The notes: a model not told the origin generated them from the sequence alone. 64,000 nt of DNA from Zymoseptoria tritici IPO323 (GCF_000219625.1 NC_018215.1:1674001-1738000); one strand, 5' to 3'. Shown: positions 43,860-55,094, counted from the first letter of the stretch. Translations and numbers: made by a program.

Positions 43860-44243
43860 AGTTGTTCAAGACGCAAAAACGATCCATTCCACGTTCATCG
43901 TATCTCCTGCGAAGGGTGGGACAAGTACGACTGCTGTAATGTGGGTGGAAGATACATTGGAGCCTACTGCCTCGGCTGGTGAGTAGTTCCAAGACTCACA
44001 AAGATCCGGCGCGGGCTGTCCCAGGTCGGACTCTGCTTCATTGACAATGGCCATATCTTTGAGCTTCGACTGACTCATTTACCACTAGCCCTGCTGGATA
44101 TGTGAGCGCTCCTTTGTCTTTTCCCCTGCACGTGAGCGAGAGTTCACTGACGATTGTGATGAATGCAGTGCGAGTGTCCTGGTTTTCAACCGGGAGATCC
44201 TATTCCGCCAGGCGGTGTGTGCAGCCAGGGCGGAGGCCGCTGA
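43860..44243 (+). CDS. Second cysteine-rich domain or paralogue with a 13-nt microexon
   Basis: Exons 43860-43978 (start uncertain), 44089-44101 (13-base microexon) and 44169-44243 code for a mature block of CEGWDKYDCC, NVGGRYIGAYC, LGCPAGYCEC and PGFQPGDP, ending in SQGGGR. The exon borders and phases match those of the neighbour at 42993-43422 exactly. I do not see a start codon with a signal peptide, so this may be the 3' half of a gene fused with the first, or a copy with an unplaced 5' exon. Function unknown. Confidence 0.5.
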
Positions 44244-44568
44244 TGATCTCGACTGGGTCCTGGGGCTGAACAGCGGCAGAGTACCCCTTCATCGGACTGC
44301 TTTATGCATCGATCCTGGAATTGTATACATCACCGAGCTGTGACGGCAAATAATGGTGGAATGCAGAAGGACGAGACCCATGTGGTTCGTCGCATACGTC
44401 GAAGTGTTTGCTTTGCTTGTTACTTCGTCCCACTCCTCGTCTGTTGTTTTCTGCTTTCCCACTCCAGATACCACCACTCAATTCGCAAAATCCCCAATCA
44501 GCGTCTCAAAAAGAGAAGAAGAGAATTCCATGACCCACCCATTCCGACCGCCAGGGCATCACCCATCT
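44244..44568. other. Tail-to-tail intergenic region
   Basis: A 325-base stretch between two 3' ends. No gene is supported. Confidence 0.4.
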
Positions 44569-46196
44569 CTACTTCCTCCCCAAACCCACAGCCTCAACCC
44601 CCAACCTCACAATTGTACAAGCCTCATCACCTCCATCCACCGTCCCATTCCCTCCCTGCGGAACGGCCCAATCCCCATCCGGCCCCAACGCCAATAACCC
44701 TTCCTCAAGACAAACCGCAAACTGATAATCACTCCCACACGTCAACTCCCCATCACAAACCGAGCACATCGGAACAATCAACCCTTGTCCGTCTTCACCC
44801 TGCGCGTCGGCGGCCGCATTGAGGAACACGAACGGGTATGGGTCTTGGCGATTGCGGGTGGTAATGGTGCGGAAGAAGGTCAGGTCGACGAGTTGAGAGG
44901 CAGAATTGAGGGCGAATTCGTCGGGAAGGGTGCGAGGGGTGAAGGCGATTTCGTAGACGGAGGGGTCCGCCGGGGCGGTAGTGCGGGCGCCGTAGATTCG
45001 AGTGGTGGAGGTGGAAGAGGGGGAGGTGGCGTTGTAGTAGATGCGGAAGCGGGCGGGAGTGGGGGATGGGAGGGAGGTGGAAATTGTGCGGGTTATGGTG
45101 CGGGTGCTGGTCGCTGCGATTGTACGGGGGACCTGGGGAGGAGGGGTGTCAGTTGGAGGTGTAGTGCATGAGTTGTTTGTACATATTTACGGTGATGGTG
45201 CGGGTTTCCGTGCTGAGCACTGTGGCGGTTGCGGTGGTGACGTTGGTGTAGAAGGTTGTTCCGCGGATGGTGGTTGTGCCGAGTTGCTGATTGAGGTCAG
45301 TAAGCCGCTTGCGAACGAGTTAGTCGACGGCATGGGGCTTACAGTCTGGGTTCTTCTGCTGGTGATGACATTGGTCCTGGTGATGGACGTCGTGCTACTG
45401 GCTTGACCGGGCACCAGACAGCTACATGCGTCTCGGATACCTTCTTCGCCTCGCTGACGCTGATATGCTGTCAGGCAGTCGGGGGTACCAGACGGTTCCT
45501 GTCGCTTGTAGTTTTCGGCAATGGCGGCCAGTGCAACGGCCGTGAAGGATGAGGCTGGGCATATGAAGTTGGTGGCGGTGCTGCAATGTGTGATCAGGAT
45601 GGAATTTGAATAGCAACACCAGCGTGACTGACGTGGTGTCTGTAACGACGGTTGTAGCGACTTGAGTTGTGACGTTCCCACTTGTGGCCGTCACGAAGCT
45701 AGTCTCAGTGCGAGAAGGTCAGTCGATTGATGAGAGTGAATCATTTTCAGGAGACTTATCAAGTAGTAGAATTGACAGTGGCCGTGCTGCAAGATCGATC
45801 AGCCTGATTCATCATGCTTGCATCGTGTCAGACTCACGAGTATCTTGTCCTGGTGAATGGTGGAGGTGTATAGACCGTCTGAGCAGCAGAGGTGACTGTT
45901 ACAGCGATAGTGGAGGTGCTGGCTCTGATTAGCATACGTCCTATCAATCTGCAAGAAAGATGCCCATACGACGAGGTAGAGAAGGTCTCGGTCACCAGAG
46001 GAGGGAACGCGCCGCAGAGCGAAGAGACGAAATCTTCTCCTCCAGTTTCGATACATTGAGCTCCGTCGGTGGCATAGCCTGCAAGGCCAGTGGGGCAGAC
46101 TTCACTCTGCTCTTGTCTTGCCAACAAGACGTTGTAGGGGGTCGCATGGATAAGCGAAGCGAATGTGAGCATCAGGAAAGCGTGGAAGCCGGCCAT
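44569..46196 (-). CDS. Secreted Thr/Val-rich protein with short Cys-rich tail
   Basis: Six exons (45970-46196, 45838-45918, 45633-45698, 45343-45580, 45191-45286, 44569-45132) give about 423 residues with phases that match. The start at 46196 gives a signal peptide (MAGFHAFLMLTFASLIHA). The middle is rich in Thr/Val (for example TVTSAAQTVYT, VTTQVATTVVTDTT, TVLSTETRTIT), with a cysteine block TPDCLTAYQRQRGEEGIRDAC. The C-terminus has four more Cys (PMCSVCDGELTC). This architecture is common in extracellular or wall-bound fungal proteins with O-glycosylated Thr tracts. No catalytic domain is visible. Exon 2 to 3 junction skips a 139-base intron containing in-frame stops and is the least certain part. 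Confidence 0.65.
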
Positions 46197-47711
46197 GACT
46201 GCGGGTTTCTGAAAGCGAGTGAAGGAGGAGACGGTATCTGATGGAGTCCGGTACTCCTCCAGGCGGTCGGCGCTCGATATATAGAGCGTTGCCTTGGTGG
46301 CTGTCCGAGCCATGGCAAATGAGTCCTACCTGGAAAGGATTGTCATTGTCGTGGCTGCCGCATTCGAGAACCAATATCATGCACACCGTGACTGAAAGGT
46401 CTGTGAGGATTCTCTCAAGTCGTGGATGGTGACCAGAACACTGCCAATCGCCGCTCAGAGTCTCCACCTGTTGGTACGTGTGTTCGGCTACGACGGACAA
46501 GAACGACGCCGAAGGTGGTCTCTGTGGGTTTGAGGAACGCAGACTCAACGATTGAGGCTCAAGTGTTGTCGATGTGGTCTTGTAGCCGGTGTTGCACCGC
46601 ATTGAATCTCTTCAGCTTCCCTGCAGGAGACGGCGGTGTGGTCGTAAGTCCTAACGCCTCAGTGATCAGAGAAGATAAGGTGGCTGAGCTGTCATACCTC
46701 TGTGCTCGCAGCCCGGAGCTACGACAAAGAGACCTGAAACGATGTCGTGTCATGCACGATCGAATTTGCCATCTTTCCGAGCGTCGATATACAGTTACAG
46801 TGGTATTTCTCATGAAATGTCAAGCCATTGCAGTATCCCACTTGTGACCATGAGTGAGAGCCGAGTTCAGCAGCGTGATAGTGAGTACATCGCGAGAGCA
46901 TTGGCCTCTTCGCCACTGAACACAGCAGCAGGTATGCTCTCCATACACTTCGTCACGCCGGCGAAGCCCGGGTGGCATCTCTGATAGGCTTCGTCTTGAT
47001 GGAGGTGCAAGTCCTCCTAACGTGGAAGAAACCGATAGAACTCTTTTTGGACTCGCCGGTCGGCCAAGGTTCCTGTTTGTGCAATACGGCCCCGTCCTTC
47101 GGTAACTAACACACCGGTATGAGTACTGTGCCGAGATACCTGTACGCACGAAGTCGGCGTACGTTGATCGAGGAGGCAGCGTATGCATGTTCCTGCCTGA
47201 AGCTACCCAGTTGCCCGCACGATCGAGAGGCTATCGGCCGACTGACGCGGACGGACGGTCATCTGCTCCGAGCAATGGGATTTAGGAGCAACGCAGACGG
47301 CCATGGCGGCGTGATTGAACGACTGCATGATGCTGCATTCAGAAAGTATTGATTCAAGGTCGAATGTAGGAACCAAGAGAACCTCGCGGGCAATGCAGGT
47401 CTAGAAGATGTACGAATGTGCTCCAAATTACGCGCAAGCGAGGACGGCGGCGAGGATGGGAAGAGCGCACTGGAGGAGATGGTGGCCACTTGCGTATCGT
47501 GCGAAGATGTGTTGTTGAAGAGAAAGATAACCTTCATCAAAACTATTCCTATTCTTTTCACCCTGTTTCGTGATGTTGCTCGGTCGTTAGTAGCTAATAT
47601 TACAATGAAATGAACATGTTCCACACGTGCGGACCCGATCAGAATCCAGCACCGTCGCCGACAAATCTTGGCAACATGCACATCTTCTGTTCCCTTCTAA
47701 ACTGGACGATA
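46197..47711. other. 1.5-kb region without supported genes
   Basis: Holds the promoter of the Thr/Val-rich gene near 46200-46500 and the 3' end of the aquaporin gene near 47700. Intervening frames look random. Confidence 0.45.
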
Positions 47712-49166
47712 CTAGATCGCACCAGCGTCCTTCTGCGACTCCAACCTCTCCTGCACAGCCCTCTTTGGGTTGAACAGCTTCTTCAATCCGAACCACGGAG
47801 TGTTAATCGGGCTGGGACCGGTGTAGATGCAGGCGTCGTAGATAATGCCTCCCGTCAAGCAGCCGAGGAAGGGAGCGGTGGTAGGGATCCAGAAGTAGTA
47901 GTTGCCCGTGGTCCAGACGGCATTGCCGTAGCCGAGAGCCCAGGTCATGAGGCGGGGACCCATGTCACGGGCGAAGTTGATGGCGAAACCGGTTTGGAGA
48001 CCAAAGGTGGCGCTGATGCCGAACTAATGAAAATTAGTATTAGAAATGTTTAGGTGGATGAAAGGGTACTCACCATCAAGAAGAAGAGAGCGAGAGGGAA
48101 CCAAGCACCACTGGCGATGAAGCTGCCCTTGTTCGAGTCGTCCTTGAGGGCAAAGATGATGAAAACCAAGAGAGCACTGGCGATGAATTGGTCGAAGAAC
48201 AGGTTGGCGGTTGACACTCCGTCGGCGGGGTATGTCGCGAAGATGCCAGCAGTGGAAGTTGGGCCGCCGACGGTGCGAATACCTGGACCGCCCTCGTAGT
48301 CATCGATCAAGCTGTAGTAGTTTCCGTAGATGACACCGGCGGCACAGAACGCGCCGAGAGTCTGCGAGATGATGTACATGGGAAGACGACGCCATGGGAT
48401 TCCGCGAAGAATGCAGCTGGCAAAGGTGATGCAAGGGCTGGGAGGGAGGTCAGTATGATTGAATGGAGATGAGTGGATAGGGAAATCTTACTTGAGGTAG
48501 GCACCGGAATCACCGGCGACGTAGACACCCAACATGAGTCCGATACCGTAAGCCCAGCTGACACTCTGCCAGTCACCAAAACCCATTCCGCCTGGAGCAG
48601 AGCCCGGGTTCTTGGAACCGAGAGTGACCTGAGCGAGACCAGCATCACCTGATGTTGTTGTTAGTGATGAAAAATCTAGTGCAGATTGATTGATTCATAC
48701 CGAATAAGACGAGAATGAACGTTCCCCAGAACTCGGCCATGGGCTCCTTGAAAGTGATCTTAACCTTGGACCATGCCAAGTGGTTGTGGTGGGCATGCTT
48801 TTCGTGAGATTGGAGGGGAGCCACAGGCTGAAGACCCATCCACTTTCTCGGGCCCTTCAACTTTTGTGTGACTGGTGGTGCAAGACCAGCTTGCGCAAGG
48901 CGCTCCTCATCATATTCGGAGTCGTCGGTAGGCGAGTCTCCTCCTTTCAAGTTCGACATGGTTCGATCGCCTCCGAGCGTGGGGCTATATGGTGCGGACG
49001 CGTGCGCCTCGGTAGCTCCGAGTGCTCCATGGCCCAGGGTGGTGGCATCGTCAGAGGGAATGGTCCGCATTGGGTACTGCGACGTGAGCGTCGGATTGGT
49101 CGAAGGTGGAGCTTGCATGTTGTCGCTTGGCGAATGCAGGAATGGGTGAACGTATAAAGGGTTCAA
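47712..49166 (-). CDS. Aquaglyceroporin (Fps1-like MIP channel)
   Basis: Four exons (48701-49166, 48492-48648, 48074-48437, 47712-48023) give 432 residues; an in-frame Met at 49118 would give 416. A long polar N-terminus (about 135 residues) precedes six membrane segments, starting EFWGTFILVLFG. The first half-helix loop reads LNPCITFA, with Cys instead of Ala in the NPA motif; the second reads INFARDMGPR, with Phe instead of Pro. The Asp after the second motif, which marks glycerol-conducting channels, is present. It probably conducts glycerol, water or small solutes at the plasma membrane, as in fungal osmoregulation; conductance is inference. Both NPA variations are known in fungal aquaglyceroporins. 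Confidence 0.9.
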
Positions 49167-50605
49167 AGCAGGGAAGGAAGTAGAAGCAGAAACAGGCGTG
49201 ACCCTGGCAGAAGGGACAACAGGAAAGCAATCTCATATAGGGCGCGCTCCCAGAGCTGTACCTACTACCTGCGGGTGATCTCATCATCACAATGAGAGTG
49301 GTCGATTTACCTCCTAGGGGCTTGCGGGAGGGTAAAGCGAGTCAGAAGTGCCTCTGGTTGCTGGACGGACGATCAGAACGACACCGGCCACAGCTCTAAT
49401 CACCACAGAAGTGGTATGCGATGGCAGAGGGATGACGATACGAACAGTGCGACAGCTTTAGCAGAACGCACGAACTGTGATGGTCAACCATATTCAGGCA
49501 CAGGGACTCGCCAATGGTCACTCGAGCGAACGTGCAGTGCCTGGTCCACCAGCGGGGAGAACGGTCGGCAGAAGTTTGTTGATGCAGCGTTGACTGGCAT
49601 TGGTGGGTGGATGAAGCTGGCAGCGGCTCGAGTCAGGACCTGCAGTGTGGTTCCCGAGCTAGTCCATTGAAACTGACACATGCCACATAGATTTGTGAAG
49701 CCACCACCGTCAAGTTTGGTGGAGAGCTGCTGGTGTTGTTGGGCCTGCATGCCGAATGTTTGCGCTTGGAGAAGTCAGTCGGACGAAAGAGTTGAATTGT
49801 GGCTGATGAAGTGAGTGTGATGGAGCGTGGAAGGGTCATTTGCGATGAAACGTGATAGGAACGTGTGCAGTGGTGGTACGAGATACTTCGTACAGCCAAG
49901 ACACGAGTGCAGTAGACACTCATGGACCAAATCGTCGCGATGATGAAAGTAGTTTGTAGGATACCTCCGTTGTCTTTGCCTCGGAACGCGTTCTTCTTCT
50001 GGGCAATGGCCATGATCAGTCTCTCGCCAGTTCGGCTTTCCCCTTCGGTATCTCAGTCAGACTTCTCCACAACGTTGATCATGTTCATCATCGGAGTGCG
50101 GAGCTGGAGTGCTGAGAGCTTTTCCACCGTCAAACCTGGTACGAATACCAACCGCTTGACGCTGACATTGATGATCGTCTCTTGGTCTGCTGTCGCTGAG
50201 TCGTGGTGTGTTCACCAAAAGAGGAGCTCGAGCCATGACGTGAGAGGAACCGATCTCAGATCGAAGATCGAGAACGAAAGCCGAAAGTCTGATCGAGAGA
50301 CGGAGACGGAGACGGAGCGAAGGGAGACGGGATACGGGAGACGGGAGACGGGAGACGGGAGACGGGAGTGAGTAAGCAGCCTCCCCTCTCGCTTCGTCCT
50401 ACGGTAAGGCTCCAAAGTTCATGCCTGGAGTTCACGGCATCGCGTCGCGTCGTCTTGTCACAATACTCACAACTCGGGCTTCCTCTGCGGACAGACAGAC
50501 GTCCTGTGCTTCCTACTCTATTGCTCTGCCAATGCTGCGTCCCATACTACTACGAACTCCCTGACCGGCCTCCATTCTACCTGACCTCTCGATCCACGCG
50601 CCGAC
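49167..50605. other. Divergent intergenic region of aquaporin and cdc45
   Basis: A 1.4-kb region without supported genes; it carries both promoters and a GAGACGG/GGGAGAC microsatellite (listed separately). Confidence 0.45.
50296..50369 (+). repeat. GGAGAC/GGGAGAC microsatellite
   Basis: About four GGAGAC-like units (50298-50318) and, after a short break, about six GGGAGAC units (50323-50368). Purine-rich on one strand, 240 bases upstream of the cdc45 start. Likely to vary in length; may form triplex or G-rich structure. Confidence 0.85.
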
Positions 50606-53194
50606 ATGTATCTCCCACGCCAGCAGATCGCACAACTATACATCCACCTGACCCGGAGCACGCACCCATCCTCAGCACCCGTCTTGATTCTCACCTCTCT
50701 CACCGTAGACAGCCTATGCGCGACACGAATCCTCGCCAGCCTGCTCAAGCGCGACTTCATCCCGCATACCATTGTGCCTGTCGCCGGCTACTCGGACCTC
50801 CAACGCGCTGGACTCGAACAGGTCGTGCCACTTTCCCGTCCGGCTGGCGGCGATGGCGGTCTAGTCGTGTGCTTGGGCCTGGGGGGTGCTGTTGCTTTGG
50901 AGGAGGTCCTTGGTCTGGAAGGTGGAGAATCTGGGATTGAAATATGGGTTATTGACTCTCACCGGCCATTGAACCTCGACAATGTCTTTGGGAATCTAGC
51001 AGCCGCAAAACAACATGCAATTGTCGAAAGACCAGGCGTACGGGAAGGACAAATCCTTACAGGTTACAAGCCTGGAAAAGGTGGAGTGATCATATGGGAC
51101 GATGGTGATCTGGAGGCAGATTTACAACATGAAAAGGAGGCATACTTCGCGCTGCAGGACATGCCGGAGATTACAGAGGATGATTTATTGCATGACGACG
51201 ACGATGATGATGACGAGGAGGAGGAAAACCGTCCGGTGGACTCGGACGAAGCCAAGGATTCGCCTGGAAGCGGGCAGAAACGGAAGAGGGACGACTCTTT
51301 GGACGACTCCGATAGCGAGTCTTCGGATCTTGACGAGGAGCAAGGTCGGGCCCGACGACGGCGTCGAAGTAACTCGCGATCGTCGATACCCATCCCTTCA
51401 TCACCTGGCGGCAACCCACTCTCAGCGCAAGTTGACATCAATTCTACACCTCCTCCAATAGCATCATCACCTCCCAAAAGGAAGGAACTGTCGACCAAGC
51501 AATTGCGAAAGCAGCTCCTCAAGCTACGGCGCAAGCATGAAGCAACACTAGACAAATACTATGACCTGGGTACGCATGCCGCAGAACCTGTCAGCAGCAT
51601 GCTTTACTCACTTGCCTCTGAGCTCGGTCGGGAAGACAACGAACTGTTATGGCTGGCCATCGTCGGCGTAAGCTCGATGACCACGTCACCTTCTGGTCCT
51701 GGCAAGCGAGCAAATCAGATCCGCCTTGTACTGCAAGACGAAGTCCGCCGTCTGAACCCAATTCCAGACTCCGAATTGCAAAGATCACAAAGCGTGGAAG
51801 CTATTATCCCAACGACAGCAAGAAGTCCAACAGATACCAGCATTCGATTGTCACCAGAACCTCGCTTCCTGCTCATCCGGCATTGGAGTTTGTATGATTC
51901 AATGCTACATTCGCCATACCTGGCAACCCGACTACACGTCTGGTCAGATGTAGGGAAGAAGCGGCTTCACAAACTTTTGGCCAAGATGGGAGTCAGCTTG
52001 CAGGAAGCCGGCAAAGGATATCTGCACATGGACTCCGAGTTGAAGCGCACTCTACGAAAACGAATATTGAAGTTCGCCGAGCAGTACAATCTCGATGGCC
52101 TCGTACCCGGCGACAATGGCCGTGGTGGAATGGAAGGCTGGGGCTTCGTCCGATCGTGGGGATGGAGAGGCACTCTGAGTGCTGAAGATGTCGCTGTAGT
52201 CGTGGGTGCAATTCTCGAAGTCGGCATCGACACGGATATCACTTCCAGCTTCATACTCGGTGCCCGCTCTGCCCCCGAACCGACCTACAATGCCCGCGTG
52301 CGCACCCTTCCCACACCACCTCACTCATCCGACGACGGACAAGAGCAAGACACCTCAGCACCCGACGTACCCGACTACGTCACACGCCGCTTCTTCCGCG
52401 CCTACGACTCCCTTGCGCCTGGGAAGGGCCTCGCCACAATGCTCGAAAACTTGCCCGCCGCTCAGAACCTCTACAAAGCCATTTTAAGAATGGGCTCCGC
52501 CCTCATCAATAAACGCCAAATCCGCCACCTCCGCGCCTTTCGCATGGCAGTCGTAAAAGAAGGCCCAGACGTCCCACTCTTCACCCACCCGGGTGCCCTC
52601 GTCCGACTCGCAGCGTGGGTCGGCGAAGCGGTAGCCGTACTCGAAGGCGAAAAAGGCCGGCGAGCGAACAAACGCCATAACGAAGCGCTAGTGCTCGGCG
52701 CACTGGATGAAAGTCGAGGAGTGTACGTCGTCGTTGGCACGGGCGGCGGGAATGGCTGGAATGGAAGCGGCAAGGCGATTCGCTCGAAAGCGGAGATTAA
52801 AGAGCGGGAGGAGAAGAAGAAGCGGAAAGCGGCGGATCAGGCGGCGAGGAAAGCGGAGCAGTCGAGGAAGAGGGAGGAACAGCGACGACTGAGGAAGGAG
52901 CGGAACGCGGCGAATGGATTGTTGGACTCGGATGATGAGTCTGAGTCGGAAGTGGAGACGGAGTCGGAGGGTGAGGAGACGAGTGACTCGGATGAGTCGG
53001 ACGGGGAGGAGGAGGGTGGTAAGAAGAAGAAGATGCAGGGGTTCAATCGTTTTGGGCAGGCATTTCAGGAGGTTGTGGAGGAGACGGGGTCGAGGGTGAG
53101 GATCGATTCGTTTGAGCATAGTGTTGTCGAGGTGAAGAAGGAGGATCTGGCAGGGTTCTTGGAGGCGTTGAGTTTGAAGAGTGTGGTAGGATGA
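50606..53194 (+). CDS. cdc45: Cdc45, CMG helicase subunit
   Basis: One uninterrupted frame of 862 residues. Cdc45 joins Mcm2-7 and GINS to form the replicative helicase that starts and drives nuclear DNA replication. The N-terminus has the DHH-type phosphoesterase-like fold of the RecJ/Cdc45 family (VLILTSLTVDSLCATRILASLLKRD, then WVIDSHRPLNLDN). A long acidic and basic insert at about residues 195-270 (DDDDDDDEEEE, QKRKRDD, RRRR) and a C-terminal Lys/Glu/Arg-rich coiled-coil-like stretch with an acidic Ser/Asp/Glu run are typical of fungal Cdc45. Late blocks RLHVWSDVGKKRLHKLLAKMG and WGFVRSWGWRG are characteristic. Length is at the upper end for fungi, from the inserts. Confidence 0.94.
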   Translation: MYLPRQQIAQLYIHLTRSTHPSSAPVLILTSLTVDSLCATRILASLLKRDFIPHTIVPVAGYSDLQRAGLEQVVPLSRPAGGDGGLVVCLGLGGAVALEEVLGLEGGESGIEIWVIDSHRPLNLDNVFGNLAAAKQHAIVERPGVREGQILTGYKPGKGGVIIWDDGDLEADLQHEKEAYFALQDMPEITEDDLLHDDDDDDDEEEENRPVDSDEAKDSPGSGQKRKRDDSLDDSDSESSDLDEEQGRARRRRRSNSRSSIPIPSSPGGNPLSAQVDINSTPPPIASSPPKRKELSTKQLRKQLLKLRRKHEATLDKYYDLGTHAAEPVSSMLYSLASELGREDNELLWLAIVGVSSMTTSPSGPGKRANQIRLVLQDEVRRLNPIPDSELQRSQSVEAIIPTTARSPTDTSIRLSPEPRFLLIRHWSLYDSMLHSPYLATRLHVWSDVGKKRLHKLLAKMGVSLQEAGKGYLHMDSELKRTLRKRILKFAEQYNLDGLVPGDNGRGGMEGWGFVRSWGWRGTLSAEDVAVVVGAILEVGIDTDITSSFILGARSAPEPTYNARVRTLPTPPHSSDDGQEQDTSAPDVPDYVTRRFFRAYDSLAPGKGLATMLENLPAAQNLYKAILRMGSALINKRQIRHLRAFRMAVVKEGPDVPLFTHPGALVRLAAWVGEAVAVLEGEKGRRANKRHNEALVLGALDESRGVYVVVGTGGGNGWNGSGKAIRSKAEIKEREEKKKRKAADQAARKAEQSRKREEQRRLRKERNAANGLLDSDDESESEVETESEGEETSDSDESDGEEEGGKKKKMQGFNRFGQAFQEVVEETGSRVRIDSFEHSVVEVKKEDLAGFLEALSLKSVVG

Positions 53195-53853
53195 GGTGAC
53201 GATATACGTTCGTTGTTCAACTCGGCCGTCACAAAGACTGTGTTCCCGTGCGCTGTGGACTTCCATGTTGCTGTCATGCGACGCTCGACGCCCTGGTCTG
53301 GTCTGAGGAGGCCGCTCTCGCCTTGTGTGAGATCTGGTACGCTAGTTGCCTTCACGAACTGTTGTACGCTCATGACTGCATGGACCTCCGAGCGCGGGCT
53401 TGGTGCCTTTGAGCTTCGAGGAGGCCTCCTCAGCCTTGTTTAGTACGACGTACTCCGATGCCGCAAGTCCACCACTCCAGCTGGCTCGCAAGGCATTCGC
53501 CGTGTTCGAATGGAGCGCTCAAGGGCTGCAGATATACGCTGCCTCTCGAGGCAATGTCTACAGTCAGACGACCGGTTTTGACCAAGGCATTGACGCCCTG
53601 CGCGGGAGGCCTCCATGCGTCACCCTCCAGGCGTCGTGGCTTTGGGAGGAACGGAGGGTATATATACTGCACCTGGGTCCGTCAATCTGATCGGCGAGAG
53701 TCTCGACAGCCACATCTCCACCCAAAATCTCCATCACAAATTTCCTCGCTTTCCGACTGAGGCAAATCAAGGCATACGAAGCATTTACCACCACGCATCA
53801 AAGCAACACAACTGCTTCCACCCTCTCGACAGACCAAACTCACCACCTACAAA
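53195..53853. other. Intergenic region 3' of cdc45
   Basis: A 659-base region without supported genes; holds the cdc45 3' end and the promoter of the next small gene. Confidence 0.4.
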
Positions 53854-54063
53854 ATGTCTCTCGCCATCGGCGGCGCAGGTCTAGGAATCCTCTTCGAGCG
53901 CGTGAGGGAGATGCTCCAGGACTCCAACCAGGGAAAGTCCAAGAAGTCGAAGTCGTCGAAGACGTCCAGGTACGATGAGGATCGGTCGAAGAGATCTGGA
54001 AGGAGGAGCGAGGGAGGTCGGAGAGGATATACGAGGGATGGAGGAGAAAGGACCGGTTGGTAG
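53854..54063 (+). CDS. Small basic protein of unknown function
   Basis: A 69-residue single-exon frame beginning MSLAIGGAGLGILFERVREML, followed by a Lys/Ser then Arg/Gly-rich basic tail (KSKKSKSSKTSRYDEDR, RRSEGGRRG). The hydrophobic N-terminus resembles those of other small fungal proteins of unknown function. Start context (AAAATGTC) is good. I cannot name a family. It is probably a real short gene, but could be part of a longer unspliced transcript. Confidence 0.5.
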   Translation: MSLAIGGAGLGILFERVREMLQDSNQGKSKKSKSSKTSRYDEDRSKRSGRRSEGGRRGYTRDGGERTGW

Positions 54064-54394
54064 AGGTGGAATGGGAAGATGAATGTGTCGATGATAAGCG
54101 GAATGGGAGGGTCGTGGTTGGCATTCTCTGTTCTGTTGCTGTATTCTTGATGCGTAGAGAATTGTCAGCGAGACACGCGGGTCACCTTCCGCTTAGAATG
54201 TACGTTCGTTGAGATAGATATCGTAAAGTACTGCCATGCTAACATGTAGACAACCCTCCCTCTTACTCCAGCCTACCACAACGCCCGTAAATAATATCGT
54301 AAGGGATCATAACTCACACGTGTGAAGAACCCTCCCTTGTACGCCAGCCCACCGCAACTCCCATAACATATATCAATATTCTCCTTGTAAGCCA
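54064..54394. other. Intergenic region with two related short blocks
   Basis: Contains two partly similar blocks, near 54245-54290 and 54320-54365 (ACCCTCCCT..., CCAGCC.ACC.CAAC.CCC), a small degenerate direct repeat. No gene is supported. Confidence 0.35.
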
Positions 54395-54577
54395 TCACTT
54401 CGTGTTGAAAAATGCCGCAATCGTATCCTTCTCCGCCTGCGGTGTCTTCACCTGCGGTGCAGCCTTCTTTGGTGTAGGCTCGCTCACTTCGTCCTCGCGA
54501 AGCAAATTGGCGATGGCTTGGTGATCATCAATCTCGCCTCGAAGTAACTGTACGGATCGTCGAGTGCCCAACGGCAT
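54395..54577 (-). CDS. Short frame, probable 3' exon of an unresolved gene
   Basis: A 60-residue frame beginning MPLGTRRSVQLLRGEIDDHQ and ending TPQAEKDTIAAFFNTK, with sensible amino-acid composition and a polar, Lys/Glu/Pro-rich tail. A second frame overlaps it at 54528-54776, out of phase, with FYRDYSLPPPALAIPLL. Either the two are exons of one gene whose join I cannot place, or a frame-shifted remnant. No family recognised. Confidence 0.3.
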   Translation of the reverse strand: MPLGTRRSVQLLRGEIDDHQAIANLLREDEVSEPTPKKAAPQVKTPQAEKDTIAAFFNTK

Positions 54578-55094
54578 GGTTCTCTTGATCGCTGCTCAGA
54601 AGTAGCTCATGGAATCTGATCGAGCCATCTTGGGATAGGTGATGAAGAAGAGGAATAGCAAGTGCCGGCGGCGGAAGCGAGTAGTCCCGGTAGAACTTCG
54701 GCAGCCGCCATGGAGAACAGTCGCTGACCTGTACGGCTAAAGAAGATGGCATGTCAACGCACATCAAGAATTGCAATCAACCCGGCGTGCCAGCGTAACT
54801 GTACGACTACCTAAGCCGGCATGCCAACGTACATGTACGGCCATGTAAGCGTGCAGGTACGGCTTCCGAGGCGTACATGCCGGTGACATGTACCGTCAAA
54901 TTAAGCCGCCAGGTCAGCGTACTTGGACGCGTCCATAGCAGGTCTATCTACACGACCTGTACGCCTACCTAGACACTTCATTGGCATGTCCGACCACCAT
55001 CACATCCACCTCCGGTGTGCAGTACTTGTCCCAGCAACTCAGTGAATCAAACCTCTAAACTCCATCGCTAAACTCGCATGATCCCACCACGACA
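54578..55094. other. Region with a degenerate minisatellite
   Basis: Mostly occupied by the degenerate repeat at 54725-54985; no gene is supported apart from the uncertain frame overlapping its left side. Confidence 0.4.
54725..54985 (+). repeat. Degenerate ~34-bp minisatellite
   Basis: About seven imperfect units of roughly 34 bases sharing the words GGCATGCCAACGTACATGTACGG, CGTAC, GTACGGC and TAAGCC (for example 54783-54815, 54816-54849, 54906-54940). Units contain short palindromes such as ACGTACATGTACG. Copies have diverged considerably. Nothing suggests coding. Confidence 0.6.

Noticed and set aside
45699..45837. An extra exon (ending near 45780) in the Thr/Val-rich gene
   Set aside because: Frame and donor sites do not fit; an in-frame stop occurs before any usable donor, and skipping it keeps phase.
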